Positions 1 through 7,198 of a DNA stretch of 20,038 nt are shown here, piece by piece. Position numbers and translations under genes: made by a program. This DNA comes from Candidatus Woesearchaeota archaeon (GTDB lineage: Archaea; Nanobdellota; Nanobdellia; Woesearchaeales; UBA525): the NCBI GenBank assembly GCA_013331575.1, contig DUGD01000056.1, positions 1 through 20,038 of the forward strand. Direction: 5' to 3'. The notes under the pieces were generated by a model. It was given only the letters and a program-made list of their open reading frames with translations. It was not told the origin of the DNA and made no database searches. Position 1 is the first letter of the stretch. Every line of letters begins with the position of its first letter.

Positions 1-74
1 CTCCCAGAATCCTGTCGATGCTCTATATAAAAGTTGAGACGATTTTGGCTCACGGTCGACGGGCAATTAGTAAC

Positions 75-89
75 TACTATTGAATAGTA
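75..89. promoter_or_regulatory. AT-rich palindrome upstream of the first glycosyltransferase promoter
   Basis: TACTATT, one central G, then AATAGTA form a perfect 7-bp inverted repeat. A second palindrome, TAGTA-AC-TACTA (68-79), overlaps it. The pair ends about 13 bp before the TATA box at 103, a position suited to a regulator that acts near the BRE/TATA. The 8-mer TAACTACT (71-78) in it also occurs in the palindrome beside the kinase-like gene promoter at 9003-9026. Operator function is inference. Confidence 0.35.
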
Positions 90-102
90 AATAATAGAAA
101 TG

Positions 103-112
103 TTTATAAAGG
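103..112 (+). promoter_or_regulatory. TATA box (archaeal promoter) of the glycosyltransferase pair
   Basis: TTTATAAAGG matches an archaeal TATA element. Its centre lies about 26 bp before the ATG at 133, so transcription would begin at or next to that codon (leaderless mRNA). It also rules out the in-frame ATG at 100, which precedes the box. A second TATA-like run, CTATATAAAAG (23-33), has no clear target. It could serve a leftward gene outside the window. Confidence 0.65.
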
Positions 113-132
113 TTATTGCATATATGCTGCAC

Positions 133-1347
133 ATGGAGACATTATCTCGCGGCTCTACGCAAATAGAGGATGCGCCGGTGGACGGTCCGATACCTGAGAA
201 CTCGTCGGTTGAATATCCCATCTTGACGAGACCGAACCGTGTATACTTTGATTCGAAGTTCTTGGGTGCCACAAAACAGCTTCCGTACCTGCTTTCGAGT
301 CTGCGTATATTGATGCCCTCTGCCAATATTGATGTCGAGCTCGGCGATTTTCACGGTGGCGGCAATGGCGAGGTGGCGTTCCTCAACGATTTGTCGCGCG
401 TTGATCCGAATCTCAAAGCGAATGTGACTTTAAAACCGCCTGCCGCAGATGTATGTGCTTGGTTTAGGGAACGGTCAATCGGTTGCCATGTCAGGTTCTC
501 CCCGTATGAGTGTAGCAGTTTTCCGGCACAGTCTGTCTTAAGTTCCTACGCATCATACGACTGGAGTCCTGAGGCGCACATTCCCGAAATAAAATTCTGG
601 GTCGATCCATTGAAGTACGAACAGCGTCCATTGCTTAGTGATGCAGAACGTCAATCCCTGCGCGAAAAATACAACATTGGAAACGCTCGTGTCGTCGTTG
701 CCGGATCGATTGGTCCTGAGGAGTATCGTGTGTTCGTGGACGCGGTAGTGCAAGGCGCACGCAATCGACACACTGACGGTCGCAAGACTGTATTGCTGCT
801 CGTGCCGCGCGCCTCTTCCATGGTCGAATCTTTGCACGTTGCACTCAAAAAGAGGCCTTTCGAATCGTTCAGCGATAACGCATACCATTTCCATCCTTCC
901 GGATCGAAAGCCCTCCGGCGCGCGGCGGCAGTGGATGCGGTCATCATCACAGAATGCGGCGTACTGCAGGACATCTACTCCATCGCCGACGTGGCGTACA
1001 TCGGTAACACATTCCATCCGGACTCTCAAGGACAGAATCCTCTCGAACCCGCGTTCTACGGCACACCTCTTGTGAGCGGGCACCACTGGATGAACAACGA
1101 TGCTGCATTCAAGGGTCTTAAGAATAGCGGACTCCTGCGTACCGTCGGAACGGTGGACGATCTCGCCGCGGCGCTCTACGAACGCCACAATCCCGCTTCG
1201 ATCGCGAAGAACGCGGCGCGCGCCCACGAATTCATCGTTTCGAAACAAGGTGCTGCGAAAGAGTATGCCTCGATTATCAAGAATCTTGTCCAAGTCGGCA
1301 CTCCCTACGTCGATAATGCTACTCCAAGCGGTGCGTGGTTGTCATGA
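133..1347 (+). CDS. GT30-like (Kdo transferase-related) glycosyltransferase, copy 1
   Basis: A 404-residue protein. Its C-terminal half follows the pattern of the GT-B fold Kdo transferases (WaaA/KdtA): a VVVAGSI segment (about 187-193), a LLLVPRA segment (221-227), then SIADVAYIGNTF (283-294), GQNPLEPAFYG (300-310) and SGHHW (315-319). In WaaA these correspond to the ADxAFVGGS, GGHNxLEPA and GPH motifs that bind the sugar nucleotide. In the N-terminal half, FLGATKQLPYLL (43-54) aligns with the WaaA SVGEVxxxLPLI segment, but the catalytic Glu is Ala, so the acceptor or mechanism probably differs. Start: ATG 133 is chosen over ATG 100 and 124 because of the TATA position. The stop overlaps the next gene by ATGA. 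No signal peptide or membrane segment is visible, so it is probably cytosolic or membrane-peripheral. The family call is from motif recognition only. Confidence 0.7.
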   Translation: METLSRGSTQIEDAPVDGPIPENSSVEYPILTRPNRVYFDSKFLGATKQLPYLLSSLRILMPSANIDVELGDFHGGGNGEVAFLNDLSRVDPNLKANVTLKPPAADVCAWFRERSIGCHVRFSPYECSSFPAQSVLSSYASYDWSPEAHIPEIKFWVDPLKYEQRPLLSDAERQSLREKYNIGNARVVVAGSIGPEEYRVFVDAVVQGARNRHTDGRKTVLLLVPRASSMVESLHVALKKRPFESFSDNAYHFHPSGSKALRRAAAVDAVIITECGVLQDIYSIADVAYIGNTFHPDSQGQNPLEPAFYGTPLVSGHHWMNNDAAFKGLKNSGLLRTVGTVDDLAAALYERHNPASIAKNAARAHEFIVSKQGAAKEYASIIKNLVQVGTPYVDNATPSGAWLS

Positions 1348-2573
1348 GCGGCGTTGGCACTGCTGTGGCGAGCGAGTACATCTCTCTTAATGCACGTCCG
1401 CGAAAGCGGCGAGTGCGGCCCATCATGGATGGCGGGGGGAAGCGTATCTTCGTGTTCTCTAATTTCATGGGGGCCACGAAACAGTTACCGCCTCTCCTGC
1501 GCGAGATAGACGCGCTGCTCCCCAATGCCGAGATCGGCGTCATGTGCCAGGATCACCACGGCAATGGCGCAGGCCTTGATGTCCTGCGGGATAACCTCTC
1601 GCGCGTGGATCCATTGCTCGCCACGCGGATATTATACATCCCTCACCATCTGGATTTCCAGCTACGCTATCTCAACTCGGAGCATCAATCAGGGGATTGC
1701 GCGCCGTATACGCGTTTTATTTCATCCTACGATATCGCGATCGGTCCCGCGATATGCTTCGAGAATCACGCCTTGAAATGGACGGATTCCGCACGGTATC
1801 CTCGGGTCTTCGACGAACCGAAACGTCTCATCCCGCATTTCCAGTTCTGGATCGATCCGCTCAAGTACGAGCCGCGCGAGCTTCTCGGGCCTGACGGCGT
1901 CGCATCGCTACGCGAGAAGTACGGCCTCAATGATGAGCGCGTGGTCGTGGTCGGTTCTCTCAATTCGAACGAGGCGGAATCATTCATGGACGAGAGCCTG
2001 CGCGCGGTATCCTCGGCGATAGATTGCGCGCAACGCACGCGGTTCATCATCGTGCCGCGCGATACGCGCTGCACGGACAAGGTCGTGTCGTTGTTGGATG
2101 GTGTGGTGGCGTGGGGCATGGATGCATCGCCATTGCCGCCTTCGTCATGGAGCCGCAAACAACGCGCGGCATCGGTTATCGATGCAGTGGTCGTTACTGA
2201 GAACGGCGTTCTGCAGGATTTGTACTCTATCGCGGATCTCGCCGTGGTCGGGGGGACGTTTTGGAAAGGTGCCGGCGGCCAGAATCCGCTCGAGCCAGCG
2301 TTCTATGGCAAACCCATCGTCTGCGGTCCGCATTGGGAGAACAATGCGATGGCATTTTCGGGTCTGCGCGACAGCGGTCTTCTCCGTGTGGTCGAACCGA
2401 CCGATCTGGGCGCTGAGATATACGGGCCGCGGGAAACAGATGATCTCGCAGCGAGCGTGGCGCGCGCGCAAGCATTCATCGCGTCGAAAAAGGGTGCGGC
2501 GAAAGAGTATGCTGCCACGGTGCGTGACGCGCTCTACAATGGAATGCAGCAGTCGTCGAAGACGGACGGTTAG
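1344..2573 (+). CDS. GT30-like (Kdo transferase-related) glycosyltransferase, copy 2
   Basis: A 409-residue paralogue of the preceding gene, collinear from about residue 36 to the end. It has FMGATKQLPPLL (41-52), FWIDPLKYEPREL (168-180), VVVGSL (201-206), FIIVPRD (234-240), SIADLAVVGGTF (295-306), GGQNPLEPAFYGKP (311-324) and CGPHW (327-331). The C-terminal motifs are closer to the WaaA consensus than in copy 1 (VGGTF and GPH are kept), so this copy may be nearer the ancestral activity. Both copies have Ala where WaaA has the catalytic Glu. The start at 1344 forms an ATGA overlap with the upstream stop; an in-frame GTG at 1335 is less likely. The first 30 residues are basic and unmatched in copy 1. 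Co-transcription and translational coupling with copy 1 are likely. Confidence 0.72.
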   Translation: MSGVGTAVASEYISLNARPRKRRVRPIMDGGGKRIFVFSNFMGATKQLPPLLREIDALLPNAEIGVMCQDHHGNGAGLDVLRDNLSRVDPLLATRILYIPHHLDFQLRYLNSEHQSGDCAPYTRFISSYDIAIGPAICFENHALKWTDSARYPRVFDEPKRLIPHFQFWIDPLKYEPRELLGPDGVASLREKYGLNDERVVVVGSLNSNEAESFMDESLRAVSSAIDCAQRTRFIIVPRDTRCTDKVVSLLDGVVAWGMDASPLPPSSWSRKQRAASVIDAVVVTENGVLQDLYSIADLAVVGGTFWKGAGGQNPLEPAFYGKPIVCGPHWENNAMAFSGLRDSGLLRVVEPTDLGAEIYGPRETDDLAASVARAQAFIASKKGAAKEYAATVRDALYNGMQQSSKTDG

Positions 2574-2620
2574 CTATTCTTCTTCCGTTCGCGGATTCTT
2601 CGCGGTCGTACAGATTATCT

Positions 2621-3445
2621 TCACGTCGCTTCTATTTTCGCCAATATTTCGAAGAATCGTCCTTTGATGTTCTCTTCAGGCAGTTTCTTTTCGCGCAACT
2701 CCTGCGCGAACTGTCGGAAGAGCGGCGCCTCCTCCGGTGTGCAATCAATGACGAGGCTTCCAGGGCATCGGCATGTGTTCTTCGCGTTCACATCGCGGAA
2801 GCGTCTCCATCGATCATCCAATTCTTTCTCCGATTTTGTCGGTCGGATCGCGATCGGTTCCTTCGTAGCGGCGGGGGTGCTGGCTCCCGCTGTCTGCTGC
2901 GCAGGATCGTCGGTTTTCGCCGCGGTCGGTGGTTGCCTGTGCTCCCGTAGCGCTTTTCTCACATCGCCGAACGGACGTAGTAGTTGGTGCTCTTGGTCGA
3001 TGAGGTCGCGTATGAGGTCCATGCGTGCGCTCTCGAGCCATATGTTGTCGCCGGCGCGGTCGAAGAACTCCTCTTGTGTCTCCATGTTTTTCGTCCAGTC
3101 GTTCCAGAATGAATCGCAGTCCATTCCTGTCATGATGATGTGGAGTTTGTGGTACTTGCCCGATTCCGCGGCCGCGTGCGCGGTCCGGCATGCCTTGTGG
3201 AGCGTGCTTCTCTGCATCTGCAGCGTGTAGCTTTCATCGCGTACGACTCGAGCGAGCTCCTTGAAGAGTCGTTCTCTGTTGTGCAGCGGCGTATTGTTGA
3301 TCTCGGTGATGATGCGTCGTTTCGTGTCGTGGTCGCATATGAATCGCTCCATGTTGCGAATCTCCGGGACCTCGCTTGTGAGATACTGCCAGTCTTCGGG
3401 CGTGATGCTGAAGAATCGGCTCGTCCATTGTGCGATAGATTGCAT
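2621..3445 (-). CDS. Hypothetical protein with Pro/Ala-rich linker
   Basis: A 274-residue protein that I do not recognise. The N-terminal 165 residues or so are mostly helical in character, rich in charged residues and Trp, with no catalytic motif I can name. A low-complexity Pro/Ala/Thr linker follows (about 172-200). The C-terminal 75 residues contain a Cys pair (CRC) and a charged helical end. There is no signal peptide and no membrane segment. The ATG at 3445 sits about 26 nt after a minus-strand TATA-like ATATATATG (3476-3468), so the transcript is probably leaderless. The gene converges on the glycosyltransferase pair with a 47-bp T-rich gap. The consistent ORF and well-placed promoter support a real gene; the function is unknown. 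Confidence 0.7.
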   Translation of the reverse strand: MQSIAQWTSRFFSITPEDWQYLTSEVPEIRNMERFICDHDTKRRIITEINNTPLHNRERLFKELARVVRDESYTLQMQRSTLHKACRTAHAAAESGKYHKLHIIMTGMDCDSFWNDWTKNMETQEEFFDRAGDNIWLESARMDLIRDLIDQEHQLLRPFGDVRKALREHRQPPTAAKTDDPAQQTAGASTPAATKEPIAIRPTKSEKELDDRWRRFRDVNAKNTCRCPGSLVIDCTPEEAPLFRQFAQELREKKLPEENIKGRFFEILAKIEAT

Positions 3446-3467
3446 GACGTATTTTTGTCATTATGTA

Positions 3468-3476
3468 CATATATAT
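3468..3476 (-). promoter_or_regulatory. TATA-like box for the minus-strand hypothetical gene
   Basis: Read on the minus strand, ATATATATG lies about 26 nt upstream of the ATG at 3445. This spacing predicts a transcript that begins at the start codon. No Shine-Dalgarno site is present, which agrees with a leaderless mRNA. Confidence 0.5.
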
Positions 3477-3692
3477 GTTGTTGTTACCATGTGTTTTGTC
3501 ATATTGTTTCCCTCGTGTTGCTATTATGCTCTCTACTCGCGGCGGTTCTTGTCTGTGTTCAATGTATTCTTGGGCTGCGCCATAGTCTCGCTCTTGCCGG
3601 CCATTTTCGTGAGGGGTGGGTGCTGCCTTGTGCGGCATCCGCAAGGATACCGGTGAGCTGTAATCACTGCACAGTAGATATTTTTAGAAAAC

Positions 3693-3702
3693 CTTTTAAA
3701 GG
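3693..3702 (+). promoter_or_regulatory. TATA box of the secreted barrel-like protein gene
   Basis: CTTTTAAAGG is an archaeal-type TATA element, preceded by an A-rich stretch that could act as BRE. Transcription would start near 3725, which leaves a leader of about 69 nt before the ATG at 3794. That is unusual in a window where many promoters look leaderless. Confidence 0.55.
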
Positions 3703-3735
3703 CAGTCCTCTTACCTCCTCGGTATTCCACCCATC

Positions 3736-3774
3736 CTCACGCTAGCAGACGATTCCCTAGGATCTGCGCGTGGG
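3736..3774 (+). promoter_or_regulatory. 5'-UTR hairpin before the barrel-like protein gene
   Basis: CTCACGC (3736-3742) pairs with GCGTGGG (3768-3774, one T-G wobble). After a TA bulge, GCAGA (3745-3749) pairs with TCTGC (3763-3767), which leaves a 13-nt loop. The hairpin would lie near the 5' end of the transcript and end 8 nt before the Shine-Dalgarno site. It could stabilise the mRNA or control access to the ribosome binding site; both roles are inference. Confidence 0.45.
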
Positions 3775-3793
3775 TAAAACACGAGGTACTCCT

Positions 3794-5626
3794 ATGCAGA
3801 ACAATCGCCTGAGAAACACCGTCCTGAGCGCCGCCCTTGCCGGCAGCATGCTCGCACCACAGGCCGCCAATGCGGATGGTGTAGTCGACGCAGCGAAGAA
3901 TTTCTGGTCTTACGTCACGGGAAAAGCGAAGAGCGTCGCGACAGAGCAGGTGAAGGCCCCTGCTCCCCGAGTCACTCCACGGCCATCTCCTCGTCCAGTG
4001 CCGACGCCGGTGCCCGCCCATAAAGTGTCAGCACCCGCCACTGCACCGCGAGCAGCTCCGCAATCTGCGGCCACCTCCGCCCCTGCAGCCAGTCAAGCGA
4101 CTCCTGCCACTCTCGAGCAGAAGATCACCATCAGGGAGTTAGGTAATACGCCATGCCCCGACGGCAGCGCCCAACCGTGCATCCAGCGCACCTATGGTAT
4201 CAACTCGCCCAAACCGGGTGTCAACGAGACGTACGTGACGAAGCACAATGCGCTTGGCATAGAGCTCGAACGCACCATCCTCAAGCACACATATACCCCT
4301 GTCAAGAACGGCAAGATACCGTTCGCTGACCGCTTCGTTCGTAACGATACTCTCGGCACTTATGTTACGGTGCTCTGCCAGGGCGAGTACCTCAAGGTAC
4401 ACACCCCGAAGGGTCCGGACAACGAATCGTACATCATCGACAAACGCACACGCAACACCGTTGATGAGGTTGCTATCGGCAAGGATTTCACCATCACGCA
4501 CAAAGAGATCGTGGATAAGAACCTCGACGCTGTCGATCTCCTCTACGATGTCGTGCTCAACAAAGGCAAGGACAACTGCTCAAGCTCCAAGGTGGAGATA
4601 GTCGTGTTCGCGAAGGATAACTGCGCCACCTCTGCAGGCGAGCGCATACCCTCTCCGGATACGCCGTTCAAGGGCATCCTATCCGACGATGAAGTCACTG
4701 TGGATGGGAAGAAGGCGAAGAAAGGGAAGAAGCCGCAAGCTCCTCCGGCGCCATACTGGGAAGTCACCGGTATGATCGGTGGCGGTATGGATAATTTCAC
4801 CGGCACGCAGCAAGTGCAGACCGCGAATGGCGTCGTGAAACGCGATGTCGACCCGCAAAGCTACAACCTTGGTCAGGTCAAGATGCAGGTGCAGCGTTAC
4901 AGTCCGCGTACGCATTTCTTCCTCAACGGCGCTCTCACGAGCGGCAGCGATGAAGGAAACCCGACGGGTAACTACGGCGGATTGTGCACGCAGAAGATCG
5001 GCGCGAGCGCGTTCAGCCTCGGGCTCGACCTCACTACAGGACCGGTCCTCGGTCCGTTCGGCATCGGCGCCGGCGGCCGCTTCGAGCAGAAGACGATCAC
5101 CACATCGAACGGATGGGAGGGCGAGACGAGCCGTCAGAACAACCAGGAGTACGGCGCTCGCGGATTCCTCAGCGCTGGCCGCATGGACAAGGACTATGCG
5201 ATCGCAGGCGTTGAGTACTGGATCCAACCTATCGTCGAGAAGTACCAAGCGGGGGATGGCAAGCCGTACACCGCGAGTGCGAGCACGGAAGGGATGCTCA
5301 CCTACTTCGCCGAGTCGCGCGTTCGTTTCGGCAAGGATGATCGTGGCGTTCTCGACCTGAGCGCTCGCTTTGCGCCGAATGTCAAGACTATCTACACGAG
5401 CGACAAGGATACTTTGACGAGCACATCCGACATGTGGAATGCACGGCTCGGTCTCGGGTGGATGTTCAGCGACCACTGGGGCGTCTACGGCCAAGCGGCG
5501 CTCGCCCACAACGAAGAGACTATGGAGCGGCCCAACCCCAAGGACCTCTCGAAGCAACTCCTCGACAACTACAAGCACGACGGTCAGACCGTTGGCTTAG
5601 GCGTCATCTGGCGCCCGGGAAAGTGA
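3794..5626 (+). CDS. Secreted protein with Pro/Ala linker and beta-barrel-like C-terminal domain
   Basis: A 610-residue protein. The start is ATG 3794, because GAGGT (3783-3787) is a well-placed Shine-Dalgarno site for it; the in-frame GTG at 3770 lies upstream of that site. The N-terminus is a signal peptide: RLR, a hydrophobic core, then an ANA|D cleavage site near residue 27. A short helical segment and a Pro/Ala/Thr-rich linker (about 56-110) follow, then a domain with several Cys residues (about 115-290). From about residue 315 to the end there are alternating-polarity segments rich in Gly, Tyr and Phe, separated by polar turns. The last strand ends in GLGVIW plus a short tail. This pattern resembles a bacterial outer-membrane beta-barrel, for example VTGMIGGGMDNF, FGIGAGGRFEQ, ARLGLGWMF and VYGQAALAH. 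A secreted all-beta surface protein is an alternative. No transmembrane helix follows the signal peptide. Confidence 0.75.
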   Translation: MQNNRLRNTVLSAALAGSMLAPQAANADGVVDAAKNFWSYVTGKAKSVATEQVKAPAPRVTPRPSPRPVPTPVPAHKVSAPATAPRAAPQSAATSAPAASQATPATLEQKITIRELGNTPCPDGSAQPCIQRTYGINSPKPGVNETYVTKHNALGIELERTILKHTYTPVKNGKIPFADRFVRNDTLGTYVTVLCQGEYLKVHTPKGPDNESYIIDKRTRNTVDEVAIGKDFTITHKEIVDKNLDAVDLLYDVVLNKGKDNCSSSKVEIVVFAKDNCATSAGERIPSPDTPFKGILSDDEVTVDGKKAKKGKKPQAPPAPYWEVTGMIGGGMDNFTGTQQVQTANGVVKRDVDPQSYNLGQVKMQVQRYSPRTHFFLNGALTSGSDEGNPTGNYGGLCTQKIGASAFSLGLDLTTGPVLGPFGIGAGGRFEQKTITTSNGWEGETSRQNNQEYGARGFLSAGRMDKDYAIAGVEYWIQPIVEKYQAGDGKPYTASASTEGMLTYFAESRVRFGKDDRGVLDLSARFAPNVKTIYTSDKDTLTSTSDMWNARLGLGWMFSDHWGVYGQAALAHNEETMERPNPKDLSKQLLDNYKHDGQTVGLGVIWRPGK

Positions 5627-5632
5627 GTACTC

Positions 5633-5664
5633 ATTTTTTACTATTTATTTACTATTCATTATTC
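5633..5664 (+). terminator. T-rich putative terminator after the barrel-like gene
   Basis: Beginning 7 nt after the stop codon there is a run of T-rich clusters (ATTTTTTACTATTTATTTACT and onwards) without a stable hairpin. This is the usual form of archaeal terminators. It suggests that the next gene has its own promoter. Confidence 0.5.
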
Positions 5665-5670
5665 AGCAGT

Positions 5671-5748
5671 TGATTACACGAAAAAACGATATAAACAATG
5701 CGATACAGGACTGATTACAGAAATGATATAACACAGCGATACTAGGTG
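5671..5748 (+). repeat. Tandemly duplicated promoter/leader unit
   Basis: Two degenerate copies of one unit lie head to tail. Unit 1 has TGATTACA (5671-5678), GATATAA (5688-5694), GCGATAC (5700-5706) and AGG (5707-5709). Unit 2 has TGATTACA (5712-5719), GATATAA (5725-5731), GCGATAC (5736-5742) and AGGTG (5744-5748). Only unit 2 leads directly into the ATG at 5756. GATATAA could act as a TATA element in either unit. The order of the four blocks is the same in both, with spacing shortened by 1-5 nt in unit 2, so a local duplication is more likely than chance. Confidence 0.55.
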
Positions 5749-5755
5749 CGACATC

Positions 5756-6070
5756 ATGGCATTACTCCAAGACATCATCGCAGGGTGCAAAGGCATCAAA
5801 CAGGGCTATACCACAACCAGGGATTGGGTCGCGTACACCACCGAGGCGATGCGGGATTTCGACCGGCTCACGCCATCGAGCCTCGATTGGTCGAGAGTGG
5901 AAGTTCCAGTGCCGTCGTCCCGAGCACAGAAGTTAGGATCGCGATTATACTCCGAACAACACCCGGTGCGTTACCTCATCGCAGGCATCAACGCGTCACA
6001 GTTACGCGCGAAACGCACGGCTATCGATGCTGCAGGAGCTATCGGGTCTGCAAACCCCGACAACCTTTAA
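5756..6070 (+). CDS. Small hypothetical protein
   Basis: A 104-residue protein, not recognised. The N-terminal half is helical and polar (LLQDIIAGCKGIKQG), the middle contains a short Pro/Ser stretch, and the C-terminal part is Ala-rich. There is no clear signal peptide, membrane segment or catalytic motif. AGGTG (5744-5748) lies 7 nt upstream of ATG 5756 and supports this start. The gene is separated from the preceding one by a putative terminator and the duplicated promoter unit, and its stop codon overlaps the TATA box of the next gene. Real gene status is supported by the ribosome binding site and clean spacing; the function is unknown. Confidence 0.55.
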   Translation: MALLQDIIAGCKGIKQGYTTTRDWVAYTTEAMRDFDRLTPSSLDWSRVEVPVPSSRAQKLGSRLYSEQHPVRYLIAGINASQLRAKRTAIDAAGAIGSANPDNL

Positions 6071-6074
6071 ATAT
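6066..6074 (+). promoter_or_regulatory. TATA box of the thrombospondin-type-3 surface protein gene
   Basis: TTTAAATAT overlaps the stop codon of the preceding small gene. The expected transcription start is near 6093-6097, which leaves about 15 nt before ATG 6111 and includes the weak Shine-Dalgarno AAAGGAC (6102-6108). Confidence 0.5.
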
Positions 6075-6110
6075 CGATGAACGAGAAAAGAATAGAACGT
6101 GAAAGGACAT

Positions 6111-7178
6111 ATGGCCAACACGACTCCGAGAACAGCTTTCATCACAGTACTACTCCTAACTATAGTGTGCGCTCTCGCGATTGGCGCGTCACCTGCGCTC
6201 GCAGTCTTCCCCGGGGACCCCGGCTATCGCGGTTGTGTCATCGCGACAAGCGATGGCGCGCTCGCCGATGTCGATTGCGACAAGGCGCCCGATCCATTCG
6301 ACAATTGCCCCTTCGTCGCCAACCCCGACCAGGTGGACCGCGATGCGAATGGCATCGGCGATGCGTGCGATCTCGTCATCGATGAGATAGATATCGAGCC
6401 TGATATGGCGATGCAGGGGCGCAGCATGCTCACCACCGTCGGCATCTTCAATGCTCGTGCCTATCCGATGCGCAACCTCATCGTGAAAGTCGAAGTGCCG
6501 AAACTCGGTCTCGTGAACAGCGAAGAGATAAGTCTGATCAACCCCGGCGAGCGGACATTACGCGAACTCGTCGTGCGGATCCCTGATTGCGCGCCCCTCA
6601 AGCTCACTGATGTAGTGGTCATCGTCGAGTACCCGTATGCGCCGGGACAGAAAGAGGCCTTCAGCCAAGCGATCAAAGTTCCGGTCGTCCCGGGCGAGAC
6701 CTGCGCGGGCGGAGTCATCGATGACAAGACCGTCGTCAACATCATCGAGATGCAGGACATCCACCCGCAGACCGGTGCACTGTACCCGTTCACTATCCAC
6801 AACAACCAGCCCGAGAGCAAGGCGTATGTCCTATCGGTCATAGGCATGGATGATTGGGGTGCCTCGGAGATCAACCCCGGCCGCGTCATCGTCATACCGC
6901 CGGGCGAATCGCGTGAGGGCGCCATCCAAGTATGGTCCTACCCCGGCGTCTCCGGCAAGAAGAGTTTCACATTCAGCGTGCAGGCGCGCGATGATACGAA
7001 GCAGATAATGCTGCTTGCGAACATCCCGCAGGCCGCGCGCAGTCCGGTATCCCCTGGTGCGCAGCTCTTTATCGGTGTCATCGCATTCCTCGGCATCCTG
7101 CTTCTCATAGCTGCCATCCTGCTCTATATCAAGCATAAGGGCGCGGTCAAGATAGAACGCAAGACCAAGAAGAAATAG
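6111..7178 (+). CDS. Membrane-anchored cell-surface protein with thrombospondin type 3 motif
   Basis: A 355-residue protein with a type I surface topology. There is a signal peptide (residues 1-31, ending ALA), an extracellular part, one C-terminal membrane helix (about 319-341) and a short Lys/Arg-rich cytoplasmic tail (ERKTKKK). Residues 53-87 carry a thrombospondin type 3 motif (DVDCDKAPDPFDNCP, then NPDQVDRDANGIGDACD), which binds calcium and has a disulfide-forming Cys pattern. Two segments follow with the look of immunoglobulin-like or CARDB-type beta sandwiches (about 88-195 and 205-300), including VKVEVP and VIPPGESREG, which are common in archaeal S-layer-associated proteins. ATG 6111 is preferred over the in-frame GTG 6099 because of AAAGGAC upstream. 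The gene leads a short run with the kinase-like gene (20-bp gap) and may present or organise surface structures. Confidence 0.8.
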   Translation: MANTTPRTAFITVLLLTIVCALAIGASPALAVFPGDPGYRGCVIATSDGALADVDCDKAPDPFDNCPFVANPDQVDRDANGIGDACDLVIDEIDIEPDMAMQGRSMLTTVGIFNARAYPMRNLIVKVEVPKLGLVNSEEISLINPGERTLRELVVRIPDCAPLKLTDVVVIVEYPYAPGQKEAFSQAIKVPVVPGETCAGGVIDDKTVVNIIEMQDIHPQTGALYPFTIHNNQPESKAYVLSVIGMDDWGASEINPGRVIVIPPGESREGAIQVWSYPGVSGKKSFTFSVQARDDTKQIMLLANIPQAARSPVSPGAQLFIGVIAFLGILLLIAAILLYIKHKGAVKIERKTKKK

Positions 7179-7198
7179 GCCTCCTCCATGGTGTGATT

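Larger units (their letters stand above)
3446..3792. other. Intergenic region between divergent genes
   Basis: About 350 bp between divergent genes. It holds the minus-strand TATA (3468-3476), the plus-strand TATA (3693-3702), a 5'-UTR hairpin (3736-3774) and a Shine-Dalgarno site (3783-3787). The T-rich stretch 3480-3600 can be read as a hydrophobic peptide on the plus strand, but I see no suitable promoter or ribosome binding site for it. Confidence 0.6.

Noticed and set aside
553..1293. Long minus-strand ORF of 246 codons opposite the first glycosyltransferase
   Set aside because: It mirrors the codon structure of the plus-strand gene, its translation has no recognisable pattern, and it has no promoter.
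3451..3464. 14-mer ATTTTTGTCATTAT shared with 19201-19214
   Set aside because: In one place it encodes the start of the ASCH-like protein; in the other it lies in a promoter region at a different distance from the TATA box. An AT-rich match of this length is not surprising in 20 kb.
3489..3656. Plus-strand hydrophobic peptide of 55 residues with two possible membrane segments
   Set aside because: The DNA is T-rich, which alone produces hydrophobic codons. There is no Shine-Dalgarno site, and the nearby TATA-like sequence is too close to the ATG and better explained as the promoter of the minus-strand gene.
4679..5578. Minus-strand ORF of 299 codons opposite the barrel-like gene
   Set aside because: The plus-strand gene has a signal peptide, ribosome binding site and coherent domains. 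The antisense product is Arg/Val/Ala/Leu-rich in the way of frame shadows.
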